A stretch of DNA of 59,740 nucleotides from CAZSRX01 sp964609675 [NCBI: uncultured Bacteroidota bacterium] (GCA_964609675.1 CAZSRX010000027.1:1-59740), one strand, 5' to 3'. Numbered from the stretch's first letter, positions 46,094 to 55,892 are shown. The notes: a model not told the origin generated them from the sequence alone. Numbers and translations are program-made.

Positions 46094-47167
46094 TTACTTA
46101 TATTCTTTAACACAACCCGGATCTTCCAGAACCATTAATCCGTTGCCCGCAAGGGCGGCCATTTCATCTTCGCCGGGATAAACAAAAACGGTTGCGATAT
46201 GCTTCACGCGTTCCGTAATGGCTTCCACAACAGGTTTTCCGTAAGCAATGCCGCCGGTTATCAGTATGCCGTCTACTTGTCCTTTCAGCACGGTGGACAT
46301 TGCGCCAATTTCCTTAGCCACTTGATAGGAAAGCGCGTCCTGAATCAGTTTGGCTTTTTCATCGCCCGCCGTAGCGCGTTTTTCCACTTCATAAGCGTCA
46401 TTGGTGCCAAGGTAAGCCACATAACCGCCTTTACCGGTAACCATTTTCTTGATTTCTTCTTTCGTGTGTTTTCCGCTGAAGCAAAGTTCTATCATCTGCC
46501 CCATAGGCAGGGAGCCGCTGCGTTCGGGCGAGAACGGACCGTCGCCGTCAAGCGCCTGGTTGACATCCACCACTTTTCCGTTTTTATGCGCGCCGACGCT
46601 GATACCGCCGCCCAGATGCGCGACAATAAGATTGAGTTCTTCGTATTTTTTATTCTGCGTCTTGGCGTGCAGCCGGGCTATCGCCTTCTGATTCAACGCA
46701 TGGAAAATTGAAATCCTCTCAAACAGCGGATGACCGGCCACACGCGCCAATTCTTCCAGCTCGTCCACCACCACCGGATCGGCGATAAAAGCGCGCGAAC
46801 CCGGAATTTCTTTGGACAGATTGCTGGCAATCAGCGCGCCGAGATTGCTGGCGTGTTCTAATTTGGCGTGCTTCAGATCCTCCAGCATTTTTTCATTCAC
46901 CTCATAAACACCCGCCGGAATCGGTTTCACCAGTCCGCCGCGGCCAACGATAATCTTTATTGATTCCAGGGATATTTTCGCCATGTTAAGTTCATTCAGG
47001 ATTATTTTTTCACGGAATTCGTACTGATCCGTAATCTTCTTGAACGGCGCCAGTTCATCCGCGGTGTGCTTAATATTCTTAAGGAATATTTCCTTGTTGT
47101 TATTAAACACCGCGATTTTAGTAGACGTCGAACCGGGATTGATGGCCAGGATTAATCGCTCTTTCAT
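46094..47167 (-). CDS. buk: Butyrate kinase
   Basis: Converts butyryl-phosphate (or a branched-chain acyl-phosphate) and ADP to the acid and ATP. The 357 residues match the family in the acetate/sugar kinase superfamily: the N-terminal AINPGSTSTKIAVF, IVAHLGGGISVGAHKNGKVVDV and ILITGGIAYG. It is 88 bp downstream of ptb, the usual pair for substrate-level phosphorylation in anaerobes. The chain length used cannot be read from the sequence. Confidence 0.95.
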   Translation of the reverse strand: MKERLILAINPGSTSTKIAVFNNNKEIFLKNIKHTADELAPFKKITDQYEFREKIILNELNMAKISLESIKIIVGRGGLVKPIPAGVYEVNEKMLEDLKHAKLEHASNLGALIASNLSKEIPGSRAFIADPVVVDELEELARVAGHPLFERISIFHALNQKAIARLHAKTQNKKYEELNLIVAHLGGGISVGAHKNGKVVDVNQALDGDGPFSPERSGSLPMGQMIELCFSGKHTKEEIKKMVTGKGGYVAYLGTNDAYEVEKRATAGDEKAKLIQDALSYQVAKEIGAMSTVLKGQVDGILITGGIAYGKPVVEAITERVKHIATVFVYPGEDEMAALAGNGLMVLEDPGCVKEYK

Positions 47168-47255
47168 GATCGTTTTCTCTCTAATTATTTTTTATAATTT
47201 TTTTACAATCAAATCCGTTACCGCGTTTTGCCCGGATTAAACCCGGGGCTGATAA

Positions 47256-48152
47256 TTAATTTACTGCCGCGGCCATGACAATGCTGTTCAGCTTGGTTTC
47301 GTCGGAGTCGGCCCGTGAAGTCAGAACGATCGGCACCATAGCGCCGATAATCAGCGCGGCCGCTTTGGAATTAGCCAAAAAGCCGAGCGCTTTATATAAA
47401 ATGTTAGCCGCTTCGATATCCGGCGCGAGAAGTAAATCGGCGTCGCCGGCCACTTCGCTGACAATACCTTTATGATGCACGCTTTCCATACTGATGGCGT
47501 TATCTAGTGCCAGAGGCCCGTCCACGATGCAGTTCTTGATCTGCTTACGGTTGCTCATTTTAGCCAGCATCGCCGCGTCCACTGTCACCGGCATATCGGG
47601 ACTAACCGTCTCCACGGCCGCTAAGACGGCCACCTTCGGTTTTTCGACGCCGAGGCGTATCAGAAAATCCACAGAATTATTGATTACCATCAGCTTCTGT
47701 TTAACATCCAAAGTCACGTTCATGCCTGCGTCAGCCAGGCCAAGAATCTTGTGATATTTTTCAAGCTCAAAGATCGCTAAATGGGACAGCATATCGCCTT
47801 TGCGCAAACCCCATTCCTTGTTCAGCACCGCTTTAAGCAATGTCGCAGTTCCCAAATTGCCTTTCATCAAAATATCGGCTTCTTTGTCTCGCACCAGTTT
47901 AACCGCGCGCTCGGCAGCTTTTTCAACATCCGCTTCATGAATAAGCCTGAACTTCGAGATATCCGCCTTCACCTCATCGGCAATTTTCTTGATTTTTGTT
48001 TCATCGCCAACCAGAATCGGGTCAACCACATTTTCTTTATTGGCCTTTGATACCGCTTCCAAAACATTGTCATCCTGAGCCACGGCCACGGCCAGCCGCT
48101 TGTTTTGGGCCTTCTTCACTAATTCGTGAAGCTGAGACATTTTAGTTAACAT
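47256..48152 (-). CDS. ptb: Phosphate butyryltransferase
   Basis: Converts butyryl-CoA (or a branched-chain acyl-CoA) and phosphate to acyl-phosphate and CoA, feeding butyrate kinase. The 298-residue protein belongs to the Pta/Ptb family (DADILMKGNLGTATLLKAVL, DGPLALDNAIS, DLLLAPDIEAANILYKAL). GGAGG lies four bases before ATG 48152; in-frame starts further upstream would lack a ribosome binding site, and the ATG one codon upstream is a close alternative. Confidence 0.93.
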   Translation of the reverse strand: MLTKMSQLHELVKKAQNKRLAVAVAQDDNVLEAVSKANKENVVDPILVGDETKIKKIADEVKADISKFRLIHEADVEKAAERAVKLVRDKEADILMKGNLGTATLLKAVLNKEWGLRKGDMLSHLAIFELEKYHKILGLADAGMNVTLDVKQKLMVINNSVDFLIRLGVEKPKVAVLAAVETVSPDMPVTVDAAMLAKMSNRKQIKNCIVDGPLALDNAISMESVHHKGIVSEVAGDADLLLAPDIEAANILYKALGFLANSKAAALIIGAMVPIVLTSRADSDETKLNSIVMAAAVN

Positions 48153-48326
48153 CATTCCTCCGATATAAAATTTATTGGTTTCAGGTTGTGTTGGTACATA
48201 TATCAAGGCAATCTAATAAAAAAAAAGGTTTTAATAAATAGTTTTTTAATTATTTTTCTGAAAATAACTTGTAAAAAGCCGGTTTTTTTATTTAATTAAT
48301 TTAAAGAACTTGCGGCTGAATAAGGC

Positions 48327-49898
48327 ATGAATAACATTGTTTTTATAAACGGAAAGATATATACCGGTAACGGCTCTGAGTGTGAGGCGCTGGCGGTAGC
48401 CGGAAACCGCGTCATTGAAACAGGAAGCAATAAAGAACTAAAAAATAAATACCCCGCTTTTAAGATAAGCGATCTTTCCGGTCATCGTGTCCTGCCGGCT
48501 TTTACGGATTCGCATCTGCATTTTCTCGCCTATTCTCTGAAATTGCAGCAGGTTGACCTCAGCGGACTAACCTCACTCCGCCAATGTCTGGACGCAATCG
48601 CATCATGCTTAAAGAATAAAAAACCGGGAGAATGGATTATCGGTCAGGGTTGGAACTATAATCTCTGGCCGGAAAACCGTTTGCCGACACGATATGATTT
48701 GGATACGATCGCTCCTGAAAATCCTGTGTGTCTCGAGTCACGTGATTATCATTCCACCTGGATTAACACGGCCGCGCTTCATAAAATAAATGCGGAACCA
48801 CTGCACAGCCAACGCTACAAAGGAACCGTCATCGCCGACGCGCGCGGAGAGCCAACCGGCGTCTTCTGCGAAGAAGCCCGGGAACTCATCTGGAAAGCCA
48901 TCCCCCAGCTCACAGAAACACAAAAAATCCAAGCGCTGCTGGCTGGAATGGAAACAGCCTACAGTAATGGCATCGCCTCGATTCATACAATGGAAAACCT
49001 TGAGGATTTCGGCCTCTATCAATCGGCGGTTTCCAAAGGGTTCCGGCTTCGGACGACCGTTTATTTGCCGGTAAGGAACCTGGAGGATATTATTTCCTCG
49101 CAAATTAAAAGCGGCTTCGGCAACGAGTGGCTCCGCTTCGGCGGCATTAAAATATTTATAGACGGATCGCTCGGCTCGCAAACCGCTCTGATGATGGACG
49201 CCTATGACAATCTTCCGACCGGCATGAAAGATTATAAAGGAACGGAAATTATTAATCAAAAAAACCTTAACGAAATTGTGATTAAAGCCACTGAAAATGA
49301 AATCGCCTGCGCCATCCACGCCATCGGTGACAAAGCCAATCACATGGCTCTCAATGCTCTTCAGATTGCGCGGGAAAGGTATCCGGCCAAATCGATAAAA
49401 CACCGCATCGAACACGCACAGTTGGTTGCAGATAATGATAAAAAACGATTTAAGGACATCATTGCCTCCGTACAGCCGATACACATTCGCGAGGACATCG
49501 ATTCCGCAAATAAATACTGGGGCAAGCGCTGCCGTAATGCTTATCCGTTGAAAAGTTTACTGCAATCCGGCGCCCGGATTATCTTCGGCTCAGACGCCCC
49601 GGTGGAAACCATGGATGTGTTTGAGGGTATTTATTCCGCGGTTCGCCGCAGCAAACGCAATGACCATACGCCCTGGTATCCTGAAGAAAGCATAGACACC
49701 CATACGGCCGTCATGGCTTATACGGTAAATCCCCCGCTGGCCGTCCACGGTGCAGAACATTTCGGCGCTCTTGTTCCGGATTCGTACTGTGATTTTGTGG
49801 TATTGTCTGATGATATTCTGAGCGGCGACACGGAATTAATCCCCAAAACTGTCGTTATCCAGCTAGTCATTGACGGAAAAACTGTTTTCAAGAAATAA
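48327..49898 (+). CDS. YtcJ-like metal-dependent amidohydrolase
   Basis: A 523-residue amidohydrolase of the YtcJ/N-substituted-formamide deformylase group. The metal motif DSHLHF (His63, His65) follows a small beta domain; further metal-ligand segments are AIHAIGDKANH, RIEHAQLV and FGSDAPVE. The substrate is unknown: family members act on amides, formamides or ureides. No signal peptide is visible, so it should be cytoplasmic. The thioredoxin-like gene begins 16 bp downstream. Confidence 0.9.
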   Translation: MNNIVFINGKIYTGNGSECEALAVAGNRVIETGSNKELKNKYPAFKISDLSGHRVLPAFTDSHLHFLAYSLKLQQVDLSGLTSLRQCLDAIASCLKNKKPGEWIIGQGWNYNLWPENRLPTRYDLDTIAPENPVCLESRDYHSTWINTAALHKINAEPLHSQRYKGTVIADARGEPTGVFCEEARELIWKAIPQLTETQKIQALLAGMETAYSNGIASIHTMENLEDFGLYQSAVSKGFRLRTTVYLPVRNLEDIISSQIKSGFGNEWLRFGGIKIFIDGSLGSQTALMMDAYDNLPTGMKDYKGTEIINQKNLNEIVIKATENEIACAIHAIGDKANHMALNALQIARERYPAKSIKHRIEHAQLVADNDKKRFKDIIASVQPIHIREDIDSANKYWGKRCRNAYPLKSLLQSGARIIFGSDAPVETMDVFEGIYSAVRRSKRNDHTPWYPEESIDTHTAVMAYTVNPPLAVHGAEHFGALVPDSYCDFVVLSDDILSGDTELIPKTVVIQLVIDGKTVFKK

Positions 49899-49914
49899 AC
49901 ATCAGGTGTTAATT

Positions 49915-50421
49915 ATGAAAAAACAAGCGGTTACTTTAAGCGTTGGGTTCATTATGTTCATTTCTGCTTTGGGTTATTTAGCTTTTACATCCAATTCCAA
50001 ATTGAACTGGTATAAATTTGATGATGGTATGGCAAAGGCTAAAAAGGAAAAAAAACTTATTCTCGTGGATTTTTATACGGATTGGTGCGGTTATTGTAAA
50101 AAAATGGATGCAGAAACCTATTCCAATGAAAATGTTATCAAGTACCTGAATGAAAAATTTGTGCTCATCAAACTTAACCCTGAAAAAGACGGAAATTTAA
50201 CTTTTAAAGGAACTTCCTATTCAGCTCAGGAATTTACCAGAGGCCTCGGCATTTCAGGATATCCATCCACGCTGTTTATAGAACCGAACGAAACCCTGAT
50301 TACAATTGTACCCGGATATATAAAAACGGATGAATTTCTTAATATAATTGAGTTTATCGGAGAAAAAGCCTATAATAACCAGAAATATGATGATTTTCTG
50401 AAGAATAGAAAAACACGGTAA
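49915..50421 (+). CDS. Membrane-anchored thioredoxin-like protein
   Basis: A 168-residue protein with an N-terminal hydrophobic segment (about 5-25) serving as signal anchor, then a thioredoxin fold with the redox pair Cys58-Cys61 (DFYTDWCGYCKKMD), GISGYPSTLFI containing the cis-proline, and a C-terminal helix. It probably acts as a disulfide reductase or carrier outside the membrane. Start ATG 49915 is chosen; an upstream in-frame start would overlap the amidohydrolase. The gene is visibly more AT-rich than those left of it. Confidence 0.85.
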   Translation: MKKQAVTLSVGFIMFISALGYLAFTSNSKLNWYKFDDGMAKAKKEKKLILVDFYTDWCGYCKKMDAETYSNENVIKYLNEKFVLIKLNPEKDGNLTFKGTSYSAQEFTRGLGISGYPSTLFIEPNETLITIVPGYIKTDEFLNIIEFIGEKAYNNQKYDDFLKNRKTR

Positions 50422-50445
50422 TACGTGTCGGTTTGATAGTAATCG

Positions 50446-51609
50446 ATGATATCCTTAAAAAAGATTTTTTGTATAGCCCGCTGGGAATTTATCCAAAAAA
50501 TCCGTTCAAAAGGTTTTATTTTTTCACTGGTTCTTACAGCATTCCTTTTTTACCTGATTAATTATGTTTTTTCTTTTCAAAATGAGTCCAAACTACGTCG
50601 TTTAATAGTTGGATTTGCAGACCTTTCAGGTACAAATCCAGACAAAGCATGGATGTCCGACCCGGATATCGCTGACAAAATTATTTTTATTGAATTTCCT
50701 GATCAAAATTATGAACGGATAAACGCCTCTGCTCATGAATTTATTGAAAAAAATCAGTTCGACGGTTTTATTTTATTGGATATTAAAAAATCGGAACATA
50801 ATTACATTAAGCTGTTTTTTCGGGATGACTTAGATAAATTTACTATTGAGTATATTAAGCTTTTTTTAAAAGAAAAATTAAATTTTACGAATAAAAACAC
50901 TAAAAATATTCAAATTTTTCCCCAAAAAACTATCTTTTACGAAGAAAAAATTATAATTGCCGAACAAAGAAAAAACTTATTACATATAAGTGGTTTCTTA
51001 CTGACAATTATTATTTTTTCATCGGTCTTTCAGTCAGGAAATTTCTTTCTCAGAAGCATTACGGAAGAACGAGCGGACCGCACGTTAGAAATGTTGCTTT
51101 CTTCCGTTAAGCCGGCTGAATTGCTTGCGGGAAAATTTATGGGAATCGGTTTAGTTGGATGGTGTCAAACGGTTTTATGGGTAGCGCTTCTCGTTTTATT
51201 CGCTCCACAAATCATCCATTTTTCGATAATCACAATAATTGTTTTTTTTCTGTACTTTTTTACCGGATATTCTTTTTACGCGGGCTTTTATATGTTTATC
51301 GCGGTAAAAACAGCTTCCGAGCATAATTTGCAATTTATTCAGCAATTGGTTTCCTTTCTCGGACTGCTTCCGCTGGCTTTGTCTTTTCTGGTTCTGGCAG
51401 AAGTGGAATCAGCGTGGTTATATTTACTGGCTTACATACCTTTTTTAACCCCGGTATTATCAGTAATGCTTTTTAGTGTAGAATCGTTTCCGGTAATTCA
51501 TATAATTGGAACGGTAACGATTTCAATTTGTTTTACACTAATAATCTTTCATATAGCCGGCCTGGCGCTCAAAAAGCAAAACCTTATCCGAACTGCTTTT
51601 TCAGAATAA
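50446..51609 (+). CDS. ABC-2 type transporter permease (NatB-like)
   Basis: A 387-residue permease with an N-terminal membrane helix (FIFSLVLTAFLFYLINYVF), a large extracytoplasmic domain of about 150 residues, then five or six clustered membrane helices. RSITEERADRTLEMLLSSVKPAELLAGKFMGIG is the conserved coupling region of NatB-type exporters. The ATPase subunit that normally precedes such a gene is absent; the gene before is the thioredoxin-like protein. No ribosome binding site is obvious. The substrate is unknown. AT-rich like its neighbour. Confidence 0.85.
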   Translation: MISLKKIFCIARWEFIQKIRSKGFIFSLVLTAFLFYLINYVFSFQNESKLRRLIVGFADLSGTNPDKAWMSDPDIADKIIFIEFPDQNYERINASAHEFIEKNQFDGFILLDIKKSEHNYIKLFFRDDLDKFTIEYIKLFLKEKLNFTNKNTKNIQIFPQKTIFYEEKIIIAEQRKNLLHISGFLLTIIIFSSVFQSGNFFLRSITEERADRTLEMLLSSVKPAELLAGKFMGIGLVGWCQTVLWVALLVLFAPQIIHFSIITIIVFFLYFFTGYSFYAGFYMFIAVKTASEHNLQFIQQLVSFLGLLPLALSFLVLAEVESAWLYLLAYIPFLTPVLSVMLFSVESFPVIHIIGTVTISICFTLIIFHIAGLALKKQNLIRTAFSE

Positions 51610-51610
51610 A

Positions 51611-51634
51611 AAAACCCGGCACAAACCGGGTTTT
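51611..51634. terminator. Bidirectional terminator between convergent genes
   Basis: A short hairpin with arms AACCCGG and CCGGGTT, flanked by A on one side and T on the other. It lies just past the permease stop and 5 bp from the stop of the convergent mmdB, and can serve both strands. Confidence 0.8.
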
Positions 51635-51638
51635 GTAT

Positions 51639-52775
51639 TTACTTCAGGAAGCTTAGCAGGATACCCGCCGCAACGGCACTGCCTATCACGCCGGCCACAT
51701 TAGGCGCCATCGCGTGCATCAGCAAATGATTAGACGGATCGTATTTCTGGCCTATGATCTGAGAAACACGCGCGCTGTCCGGAACCGCGCTGACTCCGGC
51801 ATTACCTATCAGCGGATTGATCTTATTCTCAGGTTTTAAAAAGAGGTTCATAAATTTAGCAAATAATACGCCGCCGGTAGTCGCCACAATAAAAGATAAT
51901 GCGCCCAACCCGAATATCAGCACGGATTTAGGCGTTAAAAACGTACTGGCCTGTGTGGACGCACCAACGGTTACGCCGATTAAAATAGTAACTATGTCTA
52001 TCAGTGAATGCGATGCGGTTTCAGCCAGGCGTTTGGTTACACCGCTTTCCTTCAGCAGATTTCCAAAAAATAACATGCCCAAAAGCGGCATCGCGCTGGG
52101 AGATATAAAGGTCGTAAACAGCAAACCTACTATCGGAAATATAATCTTTTCAGTCCGCGTAACCATCCGCGGCGGCTTCATGCGAATCAGGCGTTCTTTC
52201 TTGGTTGTCAGCAACTTCATGATGGGCGGCTGTATAACCGGCACCAGCGCCATGTATGAGTAAGCGGATATGGCAATGGCCCCGATAAGATCCGGAGCAA
52301 GCCGCGATGAAAGGAATATAGCCGTCGGTCCGTCTGCGCCGCCGATAATGCCGATAGCCCCGGCTTCCTGAGGAGTAAATCCGAGTGATATGGCCAGCAT
52401 CAAAGCCCCAAATATACCCATCTGAGCCGCAGCCCCGAGCAAAATTAGCTTCGGATTGGATAACAGCGTCGAAAAATCAAGCATCGCTCCGATTCCCAGA
52501 AATATCAGCGGCGGATAAATTCCTTTGAGTACCCCAAAATGGAGATAATTCATAACACTGCCGGTTTCATAAATGCCGACCTGCAGACCCTGATTCTCAA
52601 AAAACGGTACATTCCCGATTAAAATACCAAACCCAATCGGTACCAGCAAAAGTGGTTCATATTCTTTTTTAATGGCCAGAAAGATAAAAATCAATCCGAC
52701 CAGGATCATAACCAAATGACCCCAGGTAAAATTCGAAAAACTGGTATATTCAAAAAATTTCTGTAGTCCTTCCAT
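51639..52775 (-). CDS. mmdB: Sodium-pumping decarboxylase beta subunit
   Basis: The integral membrane subunit of biotin-dependent decarboxylases (OadB/GcdB/MmdB) that decarboxylates carboxybiotin and moves sodium out. It has 378 residues and about ten membrane segments, with the conserved GIGAMLDFSTLLSNPK, GIIGGADGPTAIFLSSRLAP (the sodium-site Asp in GGADGPT) and NPLIGNAGVSAVPDSARV segments. It is the last gene of the operon, its start 1 bp after the carrier gene and its stop next to a terminator. Confidence 0.95.
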   Translation of the reverse strand: MEGLQKFFEYTSFSNFTWGHLVMILVGLIFIFLAIKKEYEPLLLVPIGFGILIGNVPFFENQGLQVGIYETGSVMNYLHFGVLKGIYPPLIFLGIGAMLDFSTLLSNPKLILLGAAAQMGIFGALMLAISLGFTPQEAGAIGIIGGADGPTAIFLSSRLAPDLIGAIAISAYSYMALVPVIQPPIMKLLTTKKERLIRMKPPRMVTRTEKIIFPIVGLLFTTFISPSAMPLLGMLFFGNLLKESGVTKRLAETASHSLIDIVTILIGVTVGASTQASTFLTPKSVLIFGLGALSFIVATTGGVLFAKFMNLFLKPENKINPLIGNAGVSAVPDSARVSQIIGQKYDPSNHLLMHAMAPNVAGVIGSAVAAGILLSFLK

Positions 52776-52776
52776 A

Positions 52777-53220
52777 TCAGTCTCCGATCTCGATTAAAAT
52801 ACCGCCTTCGAGAACAGAATCCCCCGGTTTAACCTTCACGGAAACCACCCGGCCTTCTTTGTCGGAATTGATGTTATTCTCCATCTTCATAGCCTCCAGT
52901 ATCAGCAGCCGGTCGCCCACTTTAACCGTATCGCCTTCTTTTACCTGTACCGAAATTACGGTTCCCGGCAGAGGTGACTTGACAATGCCGCTGCCTTTCT
53001 TTTCATGAGGCGGACTGGTCTTAGCGATGGACTTGTCCGATTCGGTGGATGGCTCGATATGAGCCCTTTTAAGAACAGGCGTTTTTGATGCCTGAACGGT
53101 CTTTTCAATCTCCACATCATATCGACTTCCATTCACCTCGATATGAGCGACGTTATCCTCAATCTTTAGTATCTCTACATCATACTTATTACCCTGGATG
53201 GTAAATTTGAATTTTTTCAT
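52777..53220 (-). CDS. mmdC: Biotin carboxyl carrier subunit of the decarboxylase
   Basis: A 147-residue biotin carrier. The C-terminal 70 residues are the biotinyl domain with the target Lys112 in EAMKMEN; a charged, proline-containing linker precedes it, and the N-terminal 40 residues form a small beta unit that probably docks to the carboxyltransferase. It shuttles CO2 from the alpha subunit to the membrane subunit. The start lies 13 bp after the gamma-type gene. Confidence 0.94.
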   Translation of the reverse strand: MKKFKFTIQGNKYDVEILKIEDNVAHIEVNGSRYDVEIEKTVQASKTPVLKRAHIEPSTESDKSIAKTSPPHEKKGSGIVKSPLPGTVISVQVKEGDTVKVGDRLLILEAMKMENNINSDKEGRVVSVKVKPGDSVLEGGILIEIGD

Positions 53221-53233
53221 GGTACTCTCGGAT

Positions 53234-53698
53234 TTATATGGCTCGTGGATTTTTTCTTAAACCGTAGATTTTTGAATTCCACGGCGAATAATTCTTGGAT
53301 ATTTTTTTAATGGTTATCACGGTATTTTCAATATCATGAATTTCGGAAAAATGCAGGTGCAAAGCCATGCCGATGGCGGCGGTTGTTTCGGCGGGAATGC
53401 TCATATCTTTTTTTATGGGAACCCCGGTTTGAGCTACGACTGATAAACGAAACCGTCTTTTTGCCGCCCAGTTTATCATTTTGGTTGTCAGGACAAACAT
53501 AATATAAAGAAGCAACAGGGCTGTAAAAACCACACCCAGACCAATCAACATGATAACAATACTGTTCCCGTTTCCGTTACAGTCCACATTCACAATAGCC
53601 GACGGATCAAACCGTAGTTGTGCCGCAGCGGCTGAAACGGAATCCGGTACGGCGCGTGTTGTATCGGCAATCAGGGCAAGGGTCGTTTTCATTTCCAT
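53234..53698 (-). CDS. mmdD: OadG-like gamma/delta subunit of the decarboxylase
   Basis: A 154-residue small membrane subunit. One strong membrane segment (IVIMLIGLGVVFTALLLLYIMFVLTT, about 47-72) is the OadG hallmark; the N-terminal 45 residues are non-cytoplasmic in related proteins, and a soluble tail of about 80 residues follows. Such subunits hold the alpha and beta parts together. AGGAGG precedes the ATG, and the gene begins 9 bp after mmdA. Assignment rests mainly on the segment and the operon position. Confidence 0.8.
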   Translation of the reverse strand: MEMKTTLALIADTTRAVPDSVSAAAAQLRFDPSAIVNVDCNGNGNSIVIMLIGLGVVFTALLLLYIMFVLTTKMINWAAKRRFRLSVVAQTGVPIKKDMSIPAETTAAIGMALHLHFSEIHDIENTVITIKKISKNYSPWNSKIYGLRKNPRAI

Positions 53699-53707
53699 GA
53701 ATGCCTC

Positions 53708-55267
53708 CTACAGCGGTATGTTCGAATGTTTCTTGGGCGGATTCGTGTCCTTTTTAGTGGACAGCGACTGCAGCGCGCGGATAATACGGAACCGGGTGTT
53801 GCGCGGCTCTATCACATCGTCAATGTAACCGAATTTCGCTGCCACATAAGGATTGGCAAATTTATTGCGGTATTCTTCTTCCTTTTTCTGCAAAAATAAC
53901 GCGCGTTCGTGCTCATCGGTAATCGCCTGCGTTTCTTTCTGATGCAGTATTTCTACGGCGCCTCTGGGTCCCATCACCGCGATTTCGGCCGTAGGCCAGG
54001 CGTAATTAATGTCGCCCCGCAGATGCTTGGAACTCATCACATCATAAGCCCCGCCGTAAGCTTTCCGGAGAATCACGGTTACTTTTGGTACGGTGGCCTC
54101 GCCGTAAGCGAAAAGCAGCTTGGCGCCGTGAACGATAATGCCGCCGTATTCCTGCGCGGTCCCCGGAAGAAACCCTGGAACGTCTACTAAAGTTACTAAT
54201 GGAATATTGAAGGCGTCGCAGAAACGCACAAACCGCGCAGCTTTGCGGGAGGAATTGATATCCAGAACCCCGGCCAGATAATTCGGCTGATTGGCCACCA
54301 AACCGACCGACATACCGTTGAAGCGCGCAAATCCGGTAATGATATTCGGCGCGTACACACTCTGCACCTCGAGAAATTCTTCGTTGTCCACAATAGCATG
54401 TATCACGTCTTTCATGTCGTACGGTTTGCTCGGATTATCGGGAATAATCGTATTCAGTGATTCTTCCAGCCGGTCAATCGGGTCGTCGCAGGATTTCATC
54501 GGCGGCTCCTCCAAATTATTCTGCGGCAGAAAACTGATTAGCTTGCGGATCAGCGCGATGCCTTCTTCCTCGTTTTCTGAAATAAAATGACACACGCCGG
54601 ATTTGGAACCGTGCACAAATGCGCCGCCCAGTTCTTCCTCGGATACGACTTCGCCGGTTACCGTTTTCACCACTTTAGGCCCGGTTACAAACATATAGCT
54701 GGTATTCTTGGACATTATCGTAAAATCCGTCAATGCCGGCGAATACACCGCCCCGCCGGCGCAGGGACCAAATATCGCCGAAATCTGCGGTATCATGCCG
54801 GATGCCAGAATGTTGCGCTCAAAGATGTCCGCATACCCGCCGAGACTTTTCACGCCTTCCTGGATACGCGCCCCGCCGCTGTCGTTGATGCCGATTACCG
54901 GCGCGCCAACCTTCATCGCCATATCCATTATCTTGCATATTTTGGCCGCAAACATTTCCGACAAAGAACCGCCGAATACGGTAAAATCTTGCGAAAACAC
55001 ATAGACCAGTCGCCCGTCAATTGTTCCATAGCCCGTTACCACGCCATCGGAAAGATAGGTCTGTTCGTCCAGGCCGAAATCAATACAGCGGTGAGAAACA
55101 AACATATCAAACTCTTCGAAGCTGCCTTCATCAAGAAGCAGATCGATACGCTCGCGCGCCGTGAGTTTACCTTTTTTATGCTGTGACTCGATACGTTTCA
55201 ATCCACCGCCTAGCCGGGCTTGCTGCCTCAGCTCCAGTAATTCCTTAATGCGTTCTTCGATTATCAT
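53708..55267 (-). CDS. mmdA: Methylmalonyl-CoA decarboxylase alpha (carboxyltransferase) subunit
   Basis: A 519-residue acyl-CoA carboxyltransferase of the PccB/MmdA family that moves the carboxyl group of methylmalonyl-CoA to biotin. The two crotonase-like halves carry the oxyanion glycines GGARIQEG and [17 protein letters not shown], and later [19 protein letters not shown] and [14 protein letters not shown]. Placement with mmdB, mmdC, mmdD and the epimerase identifies it as a decarboxylase rather than a carboxylase subunit. Confidence 0.93.
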   Translation of the reverse strand: MIIEERIKELLELRQQARLGGGLKRIESQHKKGKLTARERIDLLLDEGSFEEFDMFVSHRCIDFGLDEQTYLSDGVVTGYGTIDGRLVYVFSQDFTVFGGSLSEMFAAKICKIMDMAMKVGAPVIGINDSGGARIQEGVKSLGGYADIFERNILASGMIPQISAIFGPCAGGAVYSPALTDFTIMSKNTSYMFVTGPKVVKTVTGEVVSEEELGGAFVHGSKSGVCHFISENEEEGIALIRKLISFLPQNNLEEPPMKSCDDPIDRLEESLNTIIPDNPSKPYDMKDVIHAIVDNEEFLEVQSVYAPNIITGFARFNGMSVGLVANQPNYLAGVLDINSSRKAARFVRFCDAFNIPLVTLVDVPGFLPGTAQEYGGIIVHGAKLLFAYGEATVPKVTVILRKAYGGAYDVMSSKHLRGDINYAWPTAEIAVMGPRGAVEILHQKETQAITDEHERALFLQKKEEEYRNKFANPYVAAKFGYIDDVIEPRNTRFRIIRALQSLSTKKDTNPPKKHSNIPL

Positions 55268-55298
55268 ATATTCTCCAGAGTGACGTGATTAGGGATGA

Positions 55299-55700
55299 TT
55301 ATTCTTCGCATAATTCCATCAAAACGCTTTGCGTGGATTTGGGGTGGAGAAAGGCGATGTTCAAACCCTCGGCACCCTTACGCGGCTCCTTGTCAATAAG
55401 CTGTACGCCTTTGCTTTCCATCTCTTTCAGGCCGGCGCTTAATCCCTTTACACAAAACGCAAGATGGTGAACGCCTTCGCCTTTTTTCTCGATGAATTTG
55501 GCTATAGGTCCGTCCGGTGCGGTGGACTCCAGCAATTCAATTTTTGTCTGTCCGATTTTAAAAAAAGCCGTTTTCACTTTCTGGTCTTTAACCTCTTCAA
55601 TTAAATAACATTTTAATCCAAGCATATTTTCATAAAAAGGAATGGCTGAATTTAAATCTTTTACGGCAATTCCAATATGTTCTATGTGTGAAATATCCAT
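55299..55700 (-). CDS. mce: Methylmalonyl-CoA epimerase
   Basis: Interconverts the R and S forms of methylmalonyl-CoA. The 133-residue protein is a two-module vicinal-oxygen-chelate fold with metal ligands in HIEHIGIAVKDL, GVHHLAFCV and LIDKEPRKG...AFLHPKST. It leads the decarboxylase operon and supplies its S-isomer. AAGGAG lies seven bases before the ATG. The gene is 31 bp upstream of mmdA. The route would run from succinyl-CoA through methylmalonyl-CoA to propionyl-CoA; the mutase is not in the window. Confidence 0.95.
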   Translation of the reverse strand: MDISHIEHIGIAVKDLNSAIPFYENMLGLKCYLIEEVKDQKVKTAFFKIGQTKIELLESTAPDGPIAKFIEKKGEGVHHLAFCVKGLSAGLKEMESKGVQLIDKEPRKGAEGLNIAFLHPKSTQSVLMELCEE

Positions 55701-55752
55701 GATACGGCTCCTTGGTTTTTATGCTGTATTGAAATATTTTAATACTGGTGGT

Positions 55753-55781
55753 ATAATAAATATGTCACCGTGAACAAACAA
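55753..55781 (-). promoter_or_regulatory. Promoter of the mce-mmd operon
   Basis: On the minus strand, TTGTTT (55781-55776), 17 bp, TATTAT (55758-55753), about 53 bp before the mce ATG. The spacer holds a short perfect dyad, TCAC-G-GTGA, which could be an operator. Confidence 0.45.
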
Positions 55782-55892
55782 TGATAAAAATCATATATCA
55801 TAATTAAATATATCTAATTTTAAATAGATGTTTTTTATGATAAATTTTAAAGAATAAAAAAAAGAATTTCGTCAGATTTCCTTAACTGAATC

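Noticed and set aside
53708-55267. Acetyl- or propionyl-CoA carboxylase beta subunit
   Set aside because: The sequence family allows it, but the tight operon with a sodium-pump beta subunit, OadG-like subunit and epimerase fits a decarboxylase better.
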